A DNA stretch of 64,000 bases from positions 1,302,001-1,366,000 of the forward strand of contig JAKZHN010000009.1 in NCBI GenBank assembly GCA_037179335.1, written 5' to 3'. This document shows, in pieces, positions 43,855 to 59,400 of the stretch. Source of the DNA: Cyclaneusma minus. Taxonomy: Eukaryota > Ascomycota > Leotiomycetes > Marthamycetales > Marthamycetaceae. A model generated the notes under the pieces. It saw nothing but the letters and a program-made list of their open reading frames with translations. It had not been told where the DNA came from and searched no databases. The first letter of the stretch is position 1, and the number at the start of each line of letters is the position of its first letter. Both the position numbers and the translations under genes were made by a program.

Positions 43855-44365
43855 TGCAATATTCAGTTTGTTAATTAATTTATTAACTTTTTTTAAAGCA
43901 TTATTGTTATTTTTAAAAATATTAATTTTATTAATTTTAATTTAAAGCTTACTGGTTATTTTATTGATTCTTTTTAAAAGCGCTATTTTTTTAAATATAT
44001 TCAGCTTATTAGTTTTAATTTAAAATTTATTAGTTATTTTGTCAATTTCTTTTAAAGCGTTATTGTTTTTGTTTTCGAAATATTTAATTTGCTAGTTTTA
44101 AATTAAATTTTTTAATAACTTTATTGATTTTGTGCTTGGTGCAACTTTGTTTTTTTTATAATATTAAGCTTGCTAGTTTTAAATTAAAAGTTTTTAATTA
44201 ATTTTTTAATTGTTTTATATAAGGCAATTTTGTTTTTATTAACGATATTAAACTTTTTGGCTTTTACTTTAAAATTATTTTTTAATTTATCAATTTTTTT
44301 ATTTAAAGCATTATCTGTATTGTTAATAATATTAAATTCATTGGTCCTAATTTAAAATTCCTTTT
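43855..44365. repeat. ~100-bp tandem repeats, possible decayed coiled-coil coding region
   Basis: Four or five imperfect units, each with TTAGTTTTAATTTAAA..TT..TTA.T.ATTTT.T.GATTT..TTTAAAGC. Read on the minus strand a unit gives patterns such as NNNALKEIDKITNK.K..TNKLNIF separated by stops. A unit near 33 codons rich in Lys, Asn, Leu and Ile suggests a once-coding coiled-coil repeat that has been mutated to AT. Confidence 0.4.
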
Positions 44366-47300
44366 ATTGGATTTAAAAAAAATCGCTATTATGTTACTAA
44401 TTCTTTATTTTAATTTCTAATTGGCTATATGCAAAATTATATTATTATGCTATATAAACATAATTTAATTTTATTGTAAAAATAAAATTAATTATTATTG
44501 GAATTTAAAAGCTATTCAATAGCAGTTGCTAAAAACACTAGTATAAATATTTTAAAATTAAATTTTTTTTTTATGATGCAAATATTGGTATTTATAATTT
44601 CCAAATATTAATAATAAATTTATATAGAATTTTGATAAGAATATTAAAGCCTTTTTTAATAGCAGCGTTATTTAGAAAAGTATTATTTAAAATAATGATA
44701 TTTTTAATACAAATTTAGGATTTAATACACCAATACTTTGGCATTAATGGATCTTTTTTATTAAATATATTCTTTTATAAAGGAAATTTAAACGCTTTTT
44801 TTATATTAATTGCTTTTAAAATTAAATTAATTATATAAATTATTTGCTTTTACTGCATTATTTAGCAAAATGCAAATATTGTGTTAAAGAAATTAGCAAA
44901 TTAAATTGGAAATACATTAATAAAGCTATATATATTTAGCTAATATATTTTTTGAATTTCCAATATTGCAAATGCCTAAAAATTTAAATCGGCAATAATT
45001 GCTATAATTATAGCTATTAAAAATACGGCAAATAAGTTTTTTTCTTTTTAAATTGGGAAAATATAAATTATGAATTGGAAATTTATTTTAAAGCCTTTTT
45101 TTAAAAATTTGCTTATGCAAGATATTATATATATTTGCGCTTAATATATTAATTGGTTTAGGTTTTTATAGATTTTGTTTGAAATTAATATAAATATAAA
45201 AGATTATGCTTCTTTTTGAATGTTTGTTTAAGGTTTAAGGTTTATTATTTTTTCTTTTAAATGCCAATAATTCGAATTTGATAAAAAGATATATTAAATT
45301 TCTTTTAAACTTTTTGCAAATATTTAAAATAATTTGCATTTGATTTTTGGTAAAAAAAATAGAATTTTTATATTTTTAAGCGTTTTAAAATTTCAAACAC
45401 AGTATTAAATATAGCAATTTATTTTATAAATCCTGCAATAATAGTTTTATAATTAATGTTATATTTAATATTCTCATTAGCGCGAACAGCAAAAAATTGG
45501 ATTAAAAATTCAAAAATCGGGATTTAAAAATGAAGAATTAATAATTTCAAAATTTAGAAAATTACAAAAATTTAAAAATAAATATTAAATTAAAGTAATA
45601 TATAAAAAGAATAAAATACAGCGCTTAAATATAAATATTCAATTAATTATATAAACATGCCTTTAAATAATTTTTAAATTGCCAAGCTGAAATTGGGAAA
45701 TTTATTTCTAAAGCAATAGCAATTTACTTTATACCTTAATATATATAGCAATTAATATTTAATGCTATTTAATAAATTTCTTTTTGATATGTTTTATATA
45801 TATTTAATTAAAATATAAATAAATTATAATTTTATTTATGTTTTGAATAATATAATATAAAATATAGAAATTATAAAATTAATATATATAAATTGGAGTT
45901 TTAAAAATATTGTAAATTTTTTAATTTTGCTAACCGGATTTATTTTATATAATATATAGAATTTATAGTTTTTATTTATATATTTCATAATTTTTAATTT
46001 TTTAATTTAAGTTTTTATAATATAGAATTTAATTTAATTTAATTTAAAATATAAAAAAGAAATTAACTTTATAATTTTATATTTGAAATATTTTTATTTT
46101 TGCCTTTGCTTAATATTGCATATAATTAAATATTTTCCATTTAAATATAAGCTTAAAGCTAGCGTTTTGGTATTTAGTTTTTCAATATTTGTATTTGTTT
46201 AATATGTTTTCCGCTATTATTATAATTTAGCTTCAATATTTTTTTAATAAATTCATTTAAAATTATTATTATATTTTCAAAAAATCTTTTAAGCTAATAC
46301 TTGGTTTTAATTCTGGTTTTAATCTTTTTAATATATATAATTTTTTTTTGAAAGGCTAATATAAAAAATATTCTATAAGTGTTTTAATTAAAACTTAAAT
46401 GGAAAATTTAAATAATAGATTTAGGGTTTTATTTTTTTAACAATAGAAAAAAGGCTTATATATTTTTTTATTAACGTTTTGGCTTTAAATAGTATATATA
46501 TATTTTTTTATTTATAATTTTATATTGTTTTATACATGAGTTTATATATTTATTAATAGAAAAATTTTAATTTTATAATAATATATATTAGCTGCATTAG
46601 ATTTTGAATTTAATCTTTTTATATTAAATATCTTAATTTTCATAAATTATATAAAAACATTAATGCTAATTTATAAATAAAATTTATATATTATAAAAAC
46701 AAATTGCCTAATATTTTTTATTTTTTATTATTATAGGCAAAGTTTATTATAGCTAATTAAATTGCTTAATTTATTTTTTTATTATTACAATAATAGTATA
46801 TATAGGCTTTTAAAATTTAACGTATTTGCTTCATTTGCCTATTTATTTAAAAATAAAATATAATGCTATATTTATATATTATATAGAATTTATAGCAAAC
46901 GGCTTTTTATAATATATTAATGAATATTAAATTATAATTGAATATATTAATTTTAAAAATTCTTATAAAATAAATAATTTTATTAAAAATAATTTTATTG
47001 AATATTATATATTAATATTTTTAATTATATATATAAATTATATAGCTGTATTATAATAATTTATTATTATTAAAAAGTATTATATATTTGTGTTATATGT
47101 TATAATTTTGGCAAATTTATTATAAAATTTTATAATAAATGTATTTATAATTTATTAATTACAAATAAAACTTATAATTAATTATGAGATATATATTAGC
47201 AAATTTATCAATTTGCTATTATAATAAATATATAAAAATTTATTATATAATATATTTGCTGCAAAAATATATAATTTGTTTTAATATGATATTTGTTTTA

Positions 47301-50300
47301 AATTGCTATTATTTATTTTTATATAATATAAATTAATTTTATATTTTTATTATACATTTATTATTCTTTTAAGCTTTAAAAATAATTATAAAGCTTCCTT
47401 TAATTATTTTGGCTTTTAAATTTTTATAGTTTAAATAAAATATAGTGTTTTATTTAAAAATTTATATTTATAATATGTAAATAAAATATATAAAATTAAA
47501 TATCTAATTTAATAATTATAATTAAAATATAATTACCATATTTATAAAAATAGCAAAAGTTTTGCTATAATATAAATAAAAACAAGTTTAATATTTTTAT
47601 TTAAGCACTTTTTATTGCTTTTTTATAATTTGGCTTATAAAAAGAAATTAATAAAACTTTTAATTTTTATATTATGTTTAATATTAAAATTATAAAACTT
47701 TAATTTTATAGCTTATTTTGCTTAATATTTATTAAATTTTTTAATATTTATAAAATAATGCAAATGATCATAATTTAAAGACATTTAAATTTTATAATAT
47801 ATTTTTTAATATATTGCTTTTAATATCAAAAACATTTATAATTGCAAATAATTTAATATTATATATTTAATATATTAATTTTGCATTAATTAATTTATAA
47901 GATTGAAAAGCTACTAAATATTATTAATACTGCATTAAATTATTTAAATCTTTAAATTGCTTTAAAATTTCTAATATTGCAAATTTAAAAGCATTATATC
48001 TAATTTATATATATTTTATAAAATTGAAATATTATAATATTACCTTATTTATAAATATAATTTTAATATATTAAAAAGCTTTTTACGCTTTTAAAAGCTA
48101 TTTAAATAGGCTTTTTTTATTATTATTTATATTATTAATAAATAAATAAATTATAAGTAATATAATTTTATTATATTTTAGAATAAATTGCTTATAAAAA
48201 TTGGCTTATTTTAAAAATAATTACAATTATATATATATAATTAATATAGGCTATTTTTCAATTTTATTTATTTTAAATCTGCATTTTTTTTATAAAAAGA
48301 AATAGTTTTATAGCTTTTTAAATATAGTTTTTATATATTTATTATATTTATTAGGGTTTTTTAAATAAATTAAAATACTATTAAAATAAATTATTATAAT
48401 AATATTTAAAAATATTTTAAATATTATATTTATATATGCTTGAAATATAGCTAATATATTTGCCAATTTAAATAATATTATTGAATATTTAAAATAGATA
48501 TATTTTATATAAAATCCTATTTTTTATTTTTTATATATAAATTTTATAAGATAAATTTTTAAATTTTAATTCAATAAAAATTCTTTTTTTTAATTTAATT
48601 AAAGATTTATTAATTAAAAAATAATAATAATATTAGTATTTAAATTTTTATAATCAATATATAAATATAAGCTATTATTTGTTTTAAATATAAATAATAG
48701 AAAAGCTTTTATTAGGCGTTTTAATTTATAAATTGAGCTTTTTATTAGCATATTATGAAAATAATGTTTTAATATAATTAGCCATTTTTTAAATAGCTTA
48801 TAAATAAAATAATGAAATAAATTTATTTTGGTTTTTATAATATAATTTTAATTAAAATATATAAATAATATACCAGCTTTTGTTACATTAAAAATATTAT
48901 TAAAACTGCTTAATTTCTTTAACTTTTTATTTTTTTATTTTTTATTTTTATTTTTGTTTTTATTTTAATCTTATTACATATTTTTTGCGAATATTTTTAA
49001 TATTTAATAATTTATAGCTTTAAAAATATATTAAAATCCAGTTTGTTTTTGCCAAAACTTTAAAATTTTATTTGATATATATATACTAAAACTTTTATTT
49101 AATTTTGTAATATTTTTTATAAAAAATAGCTTTTTATTTATTTTGCTAAATATTATTTTATATAATTTAATATTATATTTTTTAACTTTTATATATAAAA
49201 TATTCTATATATAATAAGTTTTTTTTCAATAGATTTAAAATATAAATTATTGGGTTTAGCGTTTTTAGTTTATTTAGCTTATTTTAAGCAATAATTTTAT
49301 ATTTAATTTTATTTTTATAAATAAAGCTAGTTTTAATTTAATTATAATATTTATCGCTTGCTTATTTAAATTAAATTATATTTAAAAGGAAATTATATAA
49401 ATATATAAATATTTTATATATTTCAATGTTTTAATTTTTTGTATTATTTTTATTATTAGGAATTTTAATAAAAAGTTTATAATATTATTTGATTTGTATT
49501 TTGTTTTTATTAAAACAATAAATTTATAAATATTATATATATATATATTAATTTTTTTTTTGCAAATATTAATAATATAAATTTGTTATTTAATTTATTA
49601 TGAATAAAAATAAAAGCGGGAATTATATTTTCAATATTAATTGCAACTAAATAATTAATTATTATATATTTTGATTTTATAAAAGATTTATTAAATTAGG
49701 CAATTATTAGCGATTGTTCTTTTTTAATTATTATATTTATATTTATAATTTCTAAAATTAGGAATTTTATTTACGGGATTTATAAAAAGGCTTTAATTAT
49801 ATTTATCTGAATTATAATTAAAATTAGTTTTATATAATTGGCTTTTTTTTTATAGCCGCTAAAATTATTATCATTTAAAATACATATTTTATTGCTAAAT
49901 TATTTATATTTATAGGCTTTATATTTAAAATCTTTTTTTATTTGTTTTTATAAATATAATTAGCTAGGCTATAATTATTCAAATTATAATTAAAATATGA
50001 AAAATGCCAATATTAATTTTGGCTGCATTATTAGCCTTTATTTTAATGATTGCTATTGTTTTTGCTTTTATAATTAAATTAATATTAAATTATTATATTA
50101 TTTTTTAGAATATTATATAAATTTTATAATTTATTATAATTCTTATCTTGCTTTTTTAAATTATTTATATTAACTATATTTTTAGCTTTAAATTAAAAAT
50201 TAAGCTTATTTTGGCGCTTAATATTTTAAGCTATATTAAATATATATTATATATTAATTTATAATTAATTACTTTATTGGAAAATAAAAGTTTATTTAAT

Positions 50301-51379
50301 ATTACTATAAAATTTAAAAATAAATTAATTATTAGAAAATATAGAAAATATATTTTTTGTCCAGAAAAGCAAACTTTTTATTTTATAATGAAGTTTTTAA
50401 ATCTTTTAAGCCTTTTTAATAAATACATTTAATATATATAATATATATTATTATTTTATATTTATTGCATTTAATATTAAATTTATAATTTTTTTTATAA
50501 TTTTTTTTAATTCATAATTATTTAATAATATTGTTATATAATTTATATATAGGTTTTAAACATAATTAAAATATAATAAATATAAATGTTTTTATTTTTT
50601 AAAAGAAAAAATTAAACTTTCATATTAAGGCAATTTTATAAGCAATTAAATTATTTATAATATTTATATATATTATATATATAATATAGCTTAATATTTA
50701 ATATATAAAATGTTTTAAATATATAAAAGAATTTAATAATTAGTTGCTTATTATTTAAATTTAAATTTAATAGGCTATATTTATAAATAAAAATTGCAAT
50801 TTTCGCTTATAATTTTATAATTTTCTTTTGGCTTTAAATTTTTAAATAGTGTATTAAATAGCTATAAAATTATTAAAATTTAAATTTGGTTAATTTTAAA
50901 TTAAGCTAAATATAAAAGCAAAAGCTTAATTAATTTTGCTTTTATATAATATATTTATATTTTTAATTAAAATATTTTAATTATGAATATTAGTAATATA
51001 TTTATTAATATTATTAATAAATATATTATTATTTTTATTAAATACGATTGTTTAATTTAATTTATAAATTTTGCCGGTATTATTATTAATATTAAGCTTT
51101 TTTAAAATTGGGCAAAATTGGTTTTTAAGGCTTTTAATAAAACCTCTATAAATAAAATTATTATTAAAATTATAGCTAATAAATTAAATAATTATTATTT
51201 TATTAAATTATTGCCTTTTAAAATAAAAACGGCTATTTTATTATAATGGTTAAAAATAAATTAATAAATAAAATATATTATATATATTTTTTAATTATAA
51301 AAAGTAATTGCTGCCTTTTTTAAATAAAAATAGCAGCGCCTAAATATTATATATTAAAAGCCTTGCTTAGCTTTTTTAA

Positions 51380-51463
51380 CAAGCAACGCTCTTGTTTTAC
51401 GCACCTTTAGCGCACGTGCCTCGTGGGATGCCCGCAGGGCGCCCTCCTCGGCCCCGTGTGATA
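51380..51463. other. GC-rich island in the AT-rich block, 1
   Basis: About 80 bp of ordinary to high GC sequence (CGCACGTGCCTCGTGGGATG, then CGCAGGGCGCCCTCCTCGG) with abrupt edges inside nearly pure AT DNA. It contains a CACGTG. No gene is recognised. Its unmutated state implies a recent insertion, a length below the RIP threshold, or selection. Confidence 0.7.
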
Positions 51464-54400
51464 CAAATTTGGCATTTTTTTAAACTTTATTATATTTATC
51501 TAAATATATTAAAAACTAAAGCGTTGAATTATTATTTTAAAAAAACATTAATAAAAATCTGGATTTTAAAATTATAATTCCTATAATTAAAAACGATTTT
51601 AAAACCCTTTACCGCTATTAAAAATATTTAAATTTATAAAACAATATAGACTTTAAAAAATGGTTTAAAAAATGCTGGAAAATTTAAAATTAAATATTTA
51701 GAAAGTTTAATTAATATTTTATATAAAATTCAATAAGGTTTTAACACCATTTATTAAAAACAAACTTTAAAAATTAATTGGTAAATACTTGCAAAAATAT
51801 AAAAAGAATGCATATATGCTTTAATAATTAAAGCCAAAACCTTTAAAAGATTTTATATAATTTTTTAATTTTTAATTCGTATTCAAAAGAAATAGCTTTT
51901 TATTTAAATCGAATTTATAATAAAAATCCGGACTATTAAAATTACAAAGACTCCAATCGAAGCAATTTTAAAAGCTTTAACCAAGGTAATTTTAAATATT
52001 TCAGACTTAATTAAAATATTAAAAATCAATTAAATAATTCTGGCAAATTAAAATATATAATTGAATATTACTAAATTTATAAAGAACCTAGCTATTGGTT
52101 TAAAAACCATAATTTACTAATTTTTATTTCTAAATAGAAAAATAAAAGAATTATGAAAGAAACAAAAATAGGGCTTATATCCAAAATGTTTTTTATATTT
52201 CTTTGGCTAAATATAAAGGCAAAAACCAATTTAAATATTAAAATAAAATTAATAATAATTTTAATAAAACGAAATAAATAGTTTAAAACTTTAATTAGGA
52301 AAATCTTTTTAAAATTAATTAAAACAGCCAAAAACAGACCATAAACTTTATAAGCTTTATAATATTTTGGGGCCCGATTAATACATTAAAAATAGTTTTT
52401 TTCCTTATTAAATAATTAACCAAATATATAACTACTAATTATAATTTTCATAAAATAACTCCAAATAAATAAATAATTATTTATTACTTCATATATATAT
52501 TTTAAAGTCAAAATTAAATTTAAACTTTTTATAAATTAATTTTAAATAAGCAAATAATTGCCGAATATTTTATAAAATTTATTTAAAACCAAATATTTAT
52601 TTTTTTAGACCAATAGTTTTTAAAACTTTTCCGAAAAAATTATAATTAATATTGGAGTATTATATATTTTTATAGCTAGCTATATTTAACTTTAAGCTTT
52701 AAAATAACTGGTTTCTAGAATTTATTTAAATATTAGCAACATTGGCCAAGCCTATATTATATTTAAAATTGGAAAATCTAGCATTATAAAAGCTGCTTTC
52801 TTTTAAATTACCATTTAAAATAATTGTATTTTATATTTGCAAGGCTGACACTCTGTTTTTAATGGATTAAAAAAATATAAATAGCCTTTAAACTAAATTT
52901 AATAATTTAAAAAATATCCTAATTTAAAAAACTAAATACAAATAAAATAAATGTTATTTGATATTATTTGAATAAGCCTAAACTTTATTAATTATATAAA
53001 ACGTTCGACCATTCAATTATTAAAACGCTTGCTAAGTTTTTATAAAAAACTAAATACTAATTTAATTTTAAAATCTTTAAAAAATTAATTAAAAATTGCC
53101 ATTAATATTAGCTAAATAGTAGATTCCCAGGAAGATTTAAATTCAAACTTAAAATAAATTTTAAATTAAACCATTTAATTAGAATAACTATAATTTGGAT
53201 TAAAAACTGCAAAATTCTTTATATTATTAATAATGGCACTTTTTATAATGCCGCTAAATTCCTTAAATTCCTTAAATTAAAAAATATTTAAAAAGCAATT
53301 ATATTAATATAAATTAATATATATCAAAATCCATTAAATATTATTTGCTATAATGCTAAGAATAAGGCCGCTTTTAAAAAATTAAATAAAACGCTAAACT
53401 ATTAGCAGTTTAATATAATAAAATTCCAATTAACGCCTATTAAAATATTGGCAAAATAAAAAAAAGTTATTTAATTTTGAAAAAAGCTTATATTATTATA
53501 AAGGCTAAATTTAAAAAAAACATTTTTAAATTCATTTTTTAAATAACTATTAAAGCTTTAAATAATATTACCAGCCCTAAACAATTAATGCCCATTTTTT
53601 TAATATATAAAGCTTATTTAATAATTATTTAAAATTCCTTTTTTTTCTTTTTTTATAATTAAGAAAGCCCAAGCGATTTATAAAGCCATTAAAAAATCCA
53701 GAAAATCTATATTAAAAACTCAATTTAAAAGGCTTTATATATTAAAAATAGCCTTAATATATTAGTTGTATTGGATTTCCCTTTGGATTTTAAAATTTTG
53801 GTATATAAAAAAAACAATGGCTAGACTAATTTATTTAAGCTTTAAAAACCAAATCCCTATAATTATATTTTGGAAATATTCAAAAATTCAAAAATATTTA
53901 AATCGATATTAATTAAGCTTTATTTAGCTATTAAAAATAATTTTATTAAAAATCTTTCAGTATTGAATAATTTTAAGACTAATTTAAAATTAACTATAAT
54001 TTAAAAAAAAAACTATTTTTAAATTTTTAAAATTAGCTAAAACAGCCCTTTTAAAAGCAATTAAGCCAATTAATAATATCATTCCGGAAATTAAAAATTG
54101 GCCTATTTAAAAAAGATTTAATTGGAAAAATAAAAACAAAGCTAAAAACGCTTTTAATAATTCAAACGTCTAAAAATTTGGCAATTCGCTAAATAATTTT
54201 ATAAATGCTTAAACAAATAGTTTTCAAAATCAATTTCTATTGATTTTTTTAATTATTTAAAAAGCATTCAAAACCCAAAAAAACAATGCTTATTTAATAA
54301 AGAAATTAATTACATAATTGCAAATACTTTTATATATGTTATAAAAAACAAAAAAAAGGAATGTAAAGCATTTATAATTACCAAAAAAGAATCTAATATA

Positions 54401-56189
54401 AATTTAGCCATTGTTTTTTAAAAAAACAATAGCAAAATTACTATTTTCCATCGGCTATTTAAAGTTTTTAATAAAATTAAAAATTTTAAATTTCTAAATA
54501 TTAAAGTTTTTAAATTTATTTAAATCAATCCCAATATTTTAAAAAATAGAATTTTCAAATCCAGAATAATTAAAACAATCGAGGGAAAAATAACTATTTT
54601 TATAAAAAATTAAAACTGATTATTTAAAACCATAATAATATTGGCAAAAAATAAATTTTTATTTCATTTTTTATAATTTAAAAATTTAGCCAATAGCTAA
54701 TGCTTTATTTTAGCCTATTTCTATTTATTATTAAAAGTCTATATAATAATAAAATTTATAAATTATAGCTTTGAAATATTATTTAGGCCTATATTTAATT
54801 TTATAATTTTTTGAATAAAAAGGTTTATTATTATTTGCCTAAGAAATAATTGCTAAATATTTAAAAAGCATAATTATAAAATTTAAAAAGCAATTATATA
54901 ATATAGCTAAGGCTGAATTATATTAATTTATTACCTATTTAATTTACTATATTGAAAATCTTTTTATTAAGGGTTTTATTTATAATTTTTATTTTATGAT
55001 TACTATTTTTAATAAATATTTTGCAGTGGTAGTTTTTTAAATTAACAGTATTTTGCAATTTTTTAATATTAAATAATTTAAATTAAAAGAATCTAAGCTT
55101 TAAAAAGCTGGTTTTAAAGCAAAATCCAAAATTATATTAAAAATTAAAAGTCCATTGTTTTTAATAGTTTAATTTTTATATTTTTTTAAAAAAAAATTAA
55201 TAATTTTTATTTGAAAGAATTAAGGCAAAACTTTAAAATTAATAAATACCAAATTCCCAATTATAAAAGCTAATTATATTAATAAAAACGCCAGAAGCGG
55301 CTATATTGCCCAGAATTGCCAATTTAAAAACTTTTATAAATTATTTATTACACTTTAATACTAAAAGTCAGAATTTGAAAATATTGAAGGATTAAATAAA
55401 ATTATTGCTTAATAGTTTAATTATTTAAATAAAACATTAATATATATTGCTTTAAATTTTTAATTTTAATTTTTAATTCTTATAAATAAACCATTTATAA
55501 ATAAGTTTTTTAAATTAAGTAAATTATTATATTAACAAATAAATCTTTACATAAAATTAATGGCTTTTTTAAAATTGAGGAAAATTTAATTTACTAATTT
55601 AGTATTAAAATTAAGCGTATTATCTATTTAATTCTGGTTTTAGAAATTCTAGCCATAATTTAAAAAATGGATATTAGCTATACTATAGCTATTATATTTA
55701 AAAAGAATATTTTTATATTTTTATATTTAAGATATTTAATATCCCTATAATTATTTATATAAATCTACTTTCTTTATATAAATGCCTAATTAAAATGGGC
55801 ATTATAATTAAAAACAGACTTATAATAAATATTTTCTATTTTTATTGAAGCTATAAGTACTAGAAATTCCAAAAACTCAAATAAATTAACGGCTATAATA
55901 ATCTAATAAACTCTATAATTACGGCTTTATTTAATAAGGCTTTGAAAATATTAATTTTTATAAATAAGCTTATTATTAAAATAAAACAATAAATATATAG
56001 GAAAAATATATATAAAACAAAATAGTAAAATTAAAAATTAAAAAAATTAATTTATAGCATAATACTTTTGGTACGTTACTTTTAAATAAATTAATTGAAA
56101 AGAAAAATGGTTTTTTTAATTAGCAAATTTAATTAGCAATTTACTAAAAAAAATAGATATATAATTTAAAAAAGTTCCAATATATAAAT

Positions 56190-56410
56190 CCCTGCCTAAA
56201 GCCACAAACGCGTATTATATATTCAATATACGCCCTATATTCGGGACGCAAGCCCCGTGCCCGAAACGCTAGCACTAGCTTAGCGCCAGCTATAAAAACC
56301 ACCCCCATAGCTTTCCGGCGGCCCTCCAGCTTCCCTTCCCTTTCCATAGCCAATATAACCTGTTTAACACCCCCGCGCGCGCACCATCCTGACCCTATAG
56401 GAACGAATAA
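56190..56410. other. GC-rich island in the AT-rich block, 2
   Basis: About 215 bp of balanced to GC-rich sequence with sharp edges. It includes a GGGACGCAAGCCCCGTGCCC stem-like stretch, a CTATAAAAAC box, and a terminal GCGCGCGC run near 56,382. A 69-codon minus-strand frame spans it without family similarity. Origin unknown. Confidence 0.7.
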
Positions 56411-59400
56411 ATAACCATTTAATTTACCGGGATTTTAATATTATTGCTTAATTTATTTAAAAAATTTAAATACATATTTTTTAATAAGCCTGAAAGTAGC
56501 TTTGAATTATTAAGTTTGAGTTTAATATAAATAAAAAAGTAAAAAAAGATTTGCTGCTAATTTTCTTTTATTAATTTTATAAATATTCGCTGGATAAAAT
56601 AAAAAATAAGCTATAGGAAAACAAGCTTGATAAATATATTTATAAAATTAATTATAATATTATTGGCTATTTTAATGTTTTTATTCACTAATTTTATATT
56701 CATATTAATATTGCAAAAGATTATTATAAATATATTTTTAATAAAAAAAAACAAATCTGGTTTATAAAATCTAATATAGTCACTCTAATTAAGCAATAGT
56801 AATTAAAGCAATTGAATAATTTTGAAAATAACCGATTTTGGCTTAAAAAGCCGAATATATTTTGCTATAAAACTCCAAATGTTTTATTTTTTCATGCGGC
56901 AAAGCAATAATTTTTTTTGCAATTAAAAATATAGCATTTATTATTTTCCCTTTAAATAGCTTAAAATAACATTTTTCTTTTATTGTTTTTTAACCTTTTG
57001 TTTTATTTTTAAATTCAATTATTCCAATTTTTTTATAATAAAAATGCAGATTGTGGCCTTATATAAAAACGTTTAATGAATAAAATTGTTTTTTTATTTT
57101 ATTTATTTAATTAGAAAAATAACGTTTTAAAAGCAATTTTATAAATTTAAACCGTTTTTAAAAAATTTCGATAGCTTGTTATTTGTAAATTATTTTTTTC
57201 AAATTAGCGTATTAATAATAAAAGAAACTTAATTAAAGTTATTAAATAATAAAACGTTTGCTTAATTACTAAATTTTAATATAAACTGAAAAAAACTTGG
57301 CCAAATTTTATTGCATTTATTATTTAGCTTTTTTAATATCTTTTAATTTATTATGCTAATTTTATTAATAATTAAATATTTAGTTAATGTTAGCAAATGC
57401 TCCAATTTATTATTAATTAACTTAGTAGTTTCTAAAATTATATTTTATTGGTATTAATTTCAATTTCAAATGCTTTACAAAAAATATTATTATGAATATT
57501 TGCTATAGTTATATTAATAGAAATAAAAATAAAACTTTAATTATAATAATTTATAATATTTATTTTAAAAATATATACCTGGATAAAAAGCGTTTTTTCT
57601 ATATTCTTTTGCCCATTAATATATACAAGGCTCTAATTTCAAATATTGGCAATATAATTCAAATTATTATTAAAATTGGTTTTTTATATATAATAAAGCA
57701 GTATTGTTATAATTAAATATTGCTTTTTACTTAATTTATATTAATTTATTATTAATTCTATTAGTTTTTGCAAAATGGGGCAAGTATTATAGTAATGCTT
57801 TAAATTAATTATAATTTTTCAAAATATTAAAATTAATTTTAAATTAAGAATAATAATTAATATTTCAATAAATAAAAATATAATATTATTTTTATTATCG
57901 AAATCCGGATTTACAAAATTTTATTTTTGCCTATAGCCTTTTTCCAGACTTTAATATAGATAATATTGTATTTATTGCCAAATTCCAAAATAGCCAAAGT
58001 TTTTATTAATTGCAAATTGGACTAATTTTGAATAATAAAGCGCTAAGCGTTAAATTAATCCCGGTAGTTTTTTATTTGCGTATTAAAAATTTTCAATCCG
58101 TATAAAAAAGAAATTATTTTAAGCAAGCTAATTAAATTAAAATGCTTTATTGCTTTTAAAGCTTTATAAATCTATATTAGGATTATTCCAATTATTATTA
58201 AAAGTGAAATTATATTAATTAAGCTTTATTTGCTTAGCAATGCGGTTTTTGACTGCTTTATTTTTTAATTAGTATAAATAATTAAAATTATTTGCAATAA
58301 TTTAAATTTTCAAAGGCAAATTAATTTTAATTTTAAATCAAATAATTCCCAAAATTATAAAAACATTTGCAATATTAAAATTAGCCTTAATATAAGCATT
58401 AACTAGCTGCTGCAATTGCTGCTATAATATTAGCAAATTAAGCAAATATTTGCATATATTATTTTTAATAATATTTGAATTAATAAAAATATTATTAAAA
58501 TTTAATAAAGCAAATATAATTTCTTTTATAAATATAGGAATATAATATTAATTGCTAAGCTGTTTTTAATTATTTTAATAATAAATATTAAAATTGGGGT
58601 GGTTTTTAGCAAATAAAAAGAATTTGCTAGCGATTGCTTATTGATTTATATAAGCGTTAATTTGATAATTGTATTTGTAAAAAAATAAAAGCATTAAGTT
58701 TAAATTTATAAAATTTGTAATTTATATAAATAATTGCTTTTTAAAGCCTATTATTAAAATAAATAAATCCAGTATATATATTTTTTTTTAATAAGCTCTT
58801 TTAAAATTAATTTTTTAAATGTTTTAATATTAAAAGTATAAGCAATAAAATACTATATATAGAATTGAATAATATTATAAAAAAGCTTTTTAAATTTATT
58901 AAAAAAATTATAATTATTAAGGTTATTAAGGATTCACAATATATACGCAATAGTGGGTAATAGTGATAATAATATAATTAATTGTGTAAAATAAAACTCC
59001 AATAATAGGTATGGAGATAAAGCTATATTTATACGCCAAAACCGGTGTTTAAGGCATTGGTTTTTTATTTTTTAAATTATTATTTATAAAACAAATTGCA
59101 ATATTGGCTATTTTTTATTTTCTAATAATCAAAAAGTTTATATATATAAAGGAGTAAAGGAAATAAAATTTAAATATATTAAAAACGTATTGAATTTTGG
59201 GATTGGTAGCAAAGCCGTTATTTATAGAATAAAATAGCTATAAATAAAAAATAAAAAATAAAAAGACATAAGGGCCTTTTTACATACTATGCAATATTTA
59301 TTTATTTAATAAAGAAAATGGCTTTTTAAATGGCATATAAAAAGGGCCAATTTTTAAAAAGGAATGAATAATGCAAATAGCATATAAATATTGGTATTAA

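Noticed and set aside
51100..51260. Possible reverse-transcriptase-like residues in the AT-rich block
   Set aside because: Short Lys/Ile/Asn-rich match in stop-riddled sequence; no YxDD box or domain order could be established.
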